64,000 nt of DNA from Oopsacas minuta (taxonomy: Eukaryota; Porifera; Hexactinellida; Lyssacinosida; Leucopsacidae): contig JAKMXF010000332.1 in assembly GCA_024704765.1 (NCBI GenBank), positions 664,018-728,017 of the forward strand, given 5' to 3'. A program made the position numbers and the translations under genes. The notes beneath the pieces are model-generated. The model ran no database searches. It had not been told where the DNA came from and saw nothing but the letters and a program-made list of their open reading frames with translations. Positions 58,640 to 64,000 of this stretch are shown in pieces (positions within the stretch are counted from its first letter, which is position 1; every line of letters starts with the position of its first letter).

Positions 58640-60450
58640 ATTGAATTGTTCCATCAGGTTACGTGTCCCTGAATAAGAACATTAAAGAAGAGTAGCGGCC
58701 AAAGGAACCTGAAGTAATACCAAGTCAATCAACCAAAGAGCGTTACAAAAGAGTAGTTGCTACGCCAGTGTCATCAAATATCATAGTTCTATTCTATCTT
58801 TATCAACTTCAATCGAATCGTAGTTGAATTCAATATCCTGGGGATCATTTTTAAATACTTCGAGGCTTGCTCTTACGCTCTATCCCACTTGAAGTTATAA
58901 TTTGATGTGACCATGCAATAAACAAGAAGTTGTGAGTAGATAGAATTGTCTGTTAGTCTTAAGGCGAAGATCTAATACCTTTGTAATGGCGAATGGAGCA
59001 TTTCTCTACTTTGCTCTGAGCCAATGGCAGTTTCTGCATCAGGAATGCTTTCATACCAATAGACATACTCGTCACAATAGTCTAAGAGAATATGAAATTT
59101 CAGAGACCATGTCAAATCTGTTTCATACTAAGCCTCCAGATAATTATTGATGCTTTTCTGCAATAATAATTCGTTCCATTGCCTAGACACATATAATATT
59201 AATGCTTCAAAGCAGTCAATGACATTGGAAACGATAAATCCTTCTACTTGTCTACTAGCCTTGAGTATGAATTCTTATCTAGAGTACCATTCCAATATAC
59301 CTAAATAACCTATAATGATGAAGGTGCACAATTAAGTTTGTAGATCTCTTCGACTCGATAAACTCTAACTATGCCTTGCCTCATTGTATAATTTGTTGAC
59401 CAAATCCAAAAGGATATTTTAATGGAATGGCAGCAACTTTGCCATTACTGATTCTGACCAACTGATAATGGCTCATTGACTATATTAAGCTGCTGTTTGA
59501 CAAGATGTACTATCATTTCTTCATGCTTCGTAGATCCGGCCAGTATACCAGTACACATAGTACAATATTGCCATAAACAGAAAGGACATGGAAGGTTACT
59601 TGAAGCTTTTTGAATTCCAGTGATGAATAGGTGAGCAGCTGTTTCAAATAGTAAGAATTCTCAGGACCCTTTCCCATGTCAATCATGAAGTTTGCTAGGA
59701 CAATTCGGAGTTGGGAAATGGAAACTAGCAGGCTTCGTTGAAGTGGTATTAACAGGAATCTTTTCGTTCACCATCGAGATATAAATTTAAACGACAGATT
59801 GGATTGAATTGTTTGTGGGTCACAATATTCAAAAGGGGTTCGTTGTTTGTGCTAAATCCAAATGGTGTCAGCTCCGGTAAAATACTTATACTTTCATGAC
59901 ATATCCAAAGAGGAATTGGAGTCAAAATATTTCCAAAGACAGGCCATTTTCGTCAAGCTCGTTTCATTCCAGCAGTAAGGAAAAGTAATTCATTATTTTC
60001 TTAGAAATCTACCTAATTCCCAATATGCATATTTCCCAAGCATAGATGAAATAATCCCTGAATGTCTCGAACAAGTTAAACCCTCTAACTTTTTAGGACA
60101 TGATCTCTACTATCCAACTGCTGTTACGACAATTTTGTTATTGGAATTGTAAAGATGGTTCAAACTAATTGGAAACTGAGCATTTCATTGTCTCCCGATA
60201 GGATGCTTTCAATGTGTTTCGAAGCAATTGAACTTATGAAACCTCCAGCTTCCACACACTCATCCAACTGTACGCCGGCTTTTGAAGAGTTTAGGGATGT
60301 AACATGATGATGCTTTGACAAAAATATCTGAGCGATTATCCATATATCTCAAACAATTGAAATACATTGGTTTACATGGTGACTGTTCTGAGGTCAATCA
60401 GGTTCCTAGACAAGGTTTTGATAGAGTTCGAAAAAGGTTTAGTAACACTG
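58640..60450 (-). pseudogene. decayed coding sequence, family not recognised
   Basis: Several minus-strand patches read like protein, with better composition than the flanks. One frame near 59700-59530 gives LRIVLANFMIDMGKGPENS and then QLLTYSSLEFKKLQVTFH. An overlapping frame gives FITGIQKASSNLPCPFC followed by MCTGILAGSTKHEEM. Frames shift repeatedly. I cannot name the family; an old transposon protein is most likely. The right flank (60481-60503) carries ACTTTTGAATGCCCCTCGTA, which looks like a mariner terminus. Confidence 0.3.
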
Positions 60451-60538
60451 GTATAGATTAATCGGTTCATACCAAACGATGAAACTTTTGAATGCCCCTC
60501 GTATATAGTCAATCCAGATAAGTTTTGATTTCATAATA

Positions 60539-60625
60539 CAGTAGAACTCTGATAAGACCACCACATCGAGAAACAAAATTAGTGACCTGGAGTACATCCG
60601 TGTGCTTGGTAACCGAGTTCTATTG
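60539..60625. mobile_element. 87-bp pogo-type MITE
   Basis: The ends CAGTAGAACTCTGATAAG and, in reverse, CAATAGAACTCGGTTACC form imperfect inverted repeats. TA flanks both sides (60537-60538 and 60626-60627). It is one of several TA-flanked CAGT-ended repeats in the window. Confidence 0.65.
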
Positions 60626-60792
60626 TATATCGTCAGATGTAAGTCACTGTTTCTGGCTCAGTTATACAACCAGATCATACTATTTTCAGAATGTATCTAT
60701 TTGGATAGTATTGCAGAAAATATCTAGTTCGCATGCGGATTACTCAATTCTATTCACATGGAACTCTGTCCAATGATTCAAGCAACAAAGCA

Positions 60793-60910
60793 TTGAAGGA
60801 GAGCGCTCCTATTTTGAAGAGCGGGGCCTGCAGCGCGCTCCAATTATGATTCAAGAGCGGAAGGTGGAGCAACGCTCCATTTTTGAAGGAGCATACACAC
60901 TGAAAAGCGC
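60793..60910 (-). repeat. GAGCGCGCT repeat, relative of 17838-17890
   Basis: Read in reverse, GGAGCGCGCTGCAGG followed by CTCTTCAAAATAGGAGCGCT matches the core of the 91-bp tandem unit at 17.8 kb. Further GAGCG/CGCTC motifs continue to about 60910. Confidence 0.55.
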
Positions 60911-60919
60911 TGCTACTTA

Positions 60920-63560
60920 ATTGTAAACAATCTACAAATTTCATCGTTTGTCTGAATGTATTCTTGCTATAAAAAGCGGATGCTGGGGCACTTTAGTAAA
61001 TTCACAATTTTATTGAAATGGTTGATGTTACATATTTGAATAATATTACTAAATAACCAATCTAGTAGAGTTTAAGAGAATTTAGCAAAAATATTTGGGG
61101 CTTTGAAGGATACAACCTCACTCCTAAACAGCGATACAATCCTTCTCACAGGTGTAAAACCTTTGCGAAAAAATTGAATTATCAACTAAATGAGCGTATA
61201 GATAATGGAAAACAATGACAGGTACATGTGAAACGACGGTCTTGCAATCACTCTGACGTGAAGTAAATTTTGAATTAAAATTTCTTCTAATACCCGTATA
61301 TAAAAATGCAACCAAGTCGAAAATGGGTAATTAGTAATAAAATATCAGGCGTAGGTTTATATATTTCATATCTATGCGGAAATAATTCTTAAATCGATCT
61401 GAAAATCTGGAGAACTGGTGAACATTTGTCATCTCTAAATGTCAGACGGATTTGAATTTCCCTTTTTCAAATTTTCCAAATTTATGATCTAAATGAACTG
61501 TTACTATCAGTCATATAAATGTTTGTTTCCTTGTTGTCCGATTCTTAAAGTCTCTAAATCCTTTTCTAGATATTTTGATACATACCTTAGTCAAAATGAT
61601 AATTCAATGATGGTTTCTGAGCTAGTAGCATAGGAATAAACAAAATATACCATTTTGCGATGAAAAACCTTTAGGAAATGGATCTAAACCAATTCTATGC
61701 TCCCAGGTCGGTTTGATCTGTCGGAAAGTAGTCGTAGTCTATAATCTTTGAAGAAGTGGGTTCCTTAACATACTTAATTGAGAATAGAATTAGAGTTCAT
61801 TATTCGTTTGCCCATAGCATTCCAGATCCTATGGTATAAACTTACTAATTACTCATTATAACTTTGGCATTTATTTGAAATAATTGCTAACTAAGCAAGC
61901 AGATGACGTAAATATTTTGTAGATATAGAATTTGTGTATTGTCAAATATCATCAATACATCCTTCGGGTCAAAATGTATCATTTAAATCTTATCACGAGA
62001 AATAGAATTTCGTATGCGAATATCGAGGTATTCAATCAATCCATGGTTCAAAATTTTCAGCAACCACCATTGCCTTAGCGTATTCAATGCTATGGTTTGC
62101 CTTAGTATGGCCTCTTAAAGGATTGAAATCAACAAAACGCGACCAGCGAATACTAACAAATGATGGATTTAGGTTCTATATGTGTAAACACATTCACAGA
62201 CCGCATTCAAAATATTGAGTGTTTTACAAGTTTTCTGCTGGATAAAATTTCAACCACTTTATGTACAATCTGGAAAATCAGTTGCAATATTTTGCAATTC
62301 TCTGAACTTAATTAACAATTACATCCCAGAAATGCTTTAACTGCAAATGTATTAAAAATTGTATTGGCGAACATAAATATGTATTTATAGTAATATGGAG
62401 TATCTGAAGCATAGAAACAATAACATTTAATGGCTATTACCGGGATATATGAGAAAAACAAATATTTTCGATCGGCCTAATATGGTAAGTTACTGAATAA
62501 CTTGTTAAACGTTAGAACTGGGGAATCAAATATGACTCATGAAGAGGGAGAAAATTATTGGGGATAAACAGTATGAAATGAAGAACTATATCATCAGTAA
62601 ATATTCAGAGAGTAATATAATCTGATTGAATCCCTTTCGCCATTTAATGAAAATACTTACATATCACTATGATTCTATTCAAGTAGAAGATCCATCTTTT
62701 GTAATCATGATAAAAACGGGCTCGAAATATTTCAAAATCTTCTAAAAAGGCTATTACGCAAGCAAATGATGACAAATGACATTTGAAAGCAGTATCTATG
62801 CTTCGATACCATATTTATGTGTTAGCAATATATTTATAGTGCATAACTTAAATAGTTACACTGTCAGGTACATCAAAATATAATAAATTCATGATACGAA
62901 ATCCATAGTTTCTAAGGAAATTGAGTTAGTTAGTCAGTTATTACGAAGTATCACACATAATTACATTTATCAAAGGATTTCCTTGCAATTTACGCAAAAA
63001 GATTACAGAAATTCAAAAGCAGATATTTTATGGTAGATCATAGTAGGCATATGCATTTCCCAGTGGTTTGACTTTTTCGCTTCCGAGTATTCTCTTAATC
63101 AGTGACAGAATATATCACCCAAATAAAACATTTACTTTACGTCAAAAATGAATAAGCCAAAAGTCTTGGTTTTAACTAATGAATTAAAGATTTTCATGCA
63201 AATCGTAAAATAATACACTCTGCATGCCAAAACCTTAATCATAAGACAGGACTTTGATCATAACCAAATACAAAATATAGTATTCCATTATCATCCAAAA
63301 GTTATTTAGTTCCTCAAATTACTGGATCCAATTTAATTATCATTTTTCTATTCTAATTTCCATAAAAATATCATAGTGTATTTCGCAGTGTAATCGACAC
63401 ATATTGTCTGCAAATCTAGCAACTTGTAATTGTTACCATAGACGGAACGTTCTATACCTTGAAAACGTGATTTTAGAAGCACAAAATTACAATTACACCC
63501 TGTCTCATTGATTCTATATATAAATATGTAATTTACAACCAAAATCATCCAAATAATTAT
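60920..63560. other. intergenic sequence, no gene seen
   Basis: This is AT-rich sequence downstream of the Rogdi-like stop. I recognise no transposon protein or conserved motif in either strand. Confidence 0.45.
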
Positions 63561-63566
63561 TAATCA

Positions 63567-64000
63567 TCAGAGAAAACATTCTATTTTATTATGTAGAACT
63601 TGACAATATTTAAGTGCAGTACTGATGGTTGTTAACATGCATTTTAAAGTAGGTACTTGACAACTGCCTTCACCCTGATAAATAACCTCATATTCTTTAC
63701 CGCCGGATCCATCTAATACTACATTTATCAACGATTCTTGTTGGCAGAGGGAGACTATTGGCTTCGTGTTTTGAAGATGATACCTGTGTTGAGATGTTGA
63801 AAGATAAAACACAGTGACAATAAGATGGAAAGAAGAGAGGAAAATATTCAGTAATATTTCTTCTGGAAGTGTAGGTTTGAAAATCATCTGTTTCGAATGA
63901 ATATCTCTTAAATCTGGTCTTTTTGGAGTTTCGAATATATCCTGACAACTGTGAAGAGAGTGAATAATATCTGATAATAGGATAGCCAAATAATAAGGAG
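63567..64000 (-). CDS. ROGDI: Rogdi-like protein, C-terminal exon (partial)
   Basis: This is the C-terminal part of a Rogdi (leucine-zipper) family protein. The family is conserved in animals, related to the yeast RAVE subunit Rav2, and linked to V-ATPase assembly and synaptic function. The frame is open from the window edge to the stop at 63567, about 144 codons. RPDLRDIHSKQMIFKPTLPE followed by EILLNIFLSSFHLIVTVFYL aligns with the human segment LTLPEIAASGLTRMFAPALP and its continuation. VPTLKCMLTTISTALKYCQ followed by LHNKI aligns with the human [20 protein letters not shown] region. The usual aromatic C-terminal tail is absent. Earlier exons lie beyond the window. It points towards the eIF3d gene (convergent). 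Confidence 0.75.
   Translation of the reverse strand, partial: PYYLAILLSDIIHSLHSCQDIFETPKRPDLRDIHSKQMIFKPTLPEEILLNIFLSSFHLIVTVFYLSTSQHRYHLQNTKPIVSLCQQESLINVVLDGSGGKEYEVIYQGEGSCQVPTLKCMLTTISTALKYCQVLHNKIECFL

Overview
The window is AT-rich eukaryotic DNA: long non-coding stretches, split genes with GT-AG introns and many decayed transposons. The transposon mix (mariner, hAT, Ginger-like, RAG1/Transib-like and an 'FCYICG' family common in arthropod genomes) points to an arthropod. A parasitic copepod such as a sea louse is my guess from memory, not a result. I see no bacterial operons, rRNA, tRNA or CRISPR.

Host genes. (1) A divergent translation initiation factor eIF3d gene runs left to right across most of the first 42.6 kb. 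Three exons are identified by homology and exact splice sites: 4721-4922, 33475-33699 and 42003-42641 (with stop). All three join in frame. The introns are about 28.6 kb and 8.3 kb and are packed with transposons. Exons for the N-terminal third were not found and probably lie upstream. (2) The last exon of a Rogdi-like gene enters from the right edge on the minus strand (63567-64000). (3) An exon-like ORF at 54091-54328 may belong to a third gene; it lies inside a pogo-type repeat and I do not recognise it.

Mobile DNA, left to right: mariner remnants (1-530 and 1426-2746); pogo-like repeat ends (3.0-4.6 kb); a truncated and a nearly full-length copy of the FCYICG family, the latter inside a 2.44-kb unit with inverted ends and a TAA duplication (6218-8655); a hAT remnant (12.8-14.4 kb); a mariner (16485-17811) with a near-identical twin at 56441-57765; a dispersed ~140-bp minisatellite; a complete 5.9-kb Ginger-like transposon (26869-32792) encoding an intron-containing integrase fused to a USP-like cysteine peptidase domain; a hAT with a perfect 8-bp target duplication (34963-36114); a RAG1/Transib-like transposase (36.6-38.5 kb) and a more decayed relative (50.9-52.3 kb); a ZBED5-like hAT (39.1-40.5 kb); further mariner pieces; a 914-bp foldback element (47221-48134); and several MITEs.

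The most unusual items are the integrase-USP transposon with exact termini, the CMC-like reading of the FCYICG family in a TIR-bounded unit, the RAG1-like transposase with its catalytic and zinc residues still visible, and an eIF3d whose cap-binding helix has changed residues. Almost every transposase here carries stops or frameshifts. None looks fully active as it stands, although the Ginger-like copy has only two visible lesions.
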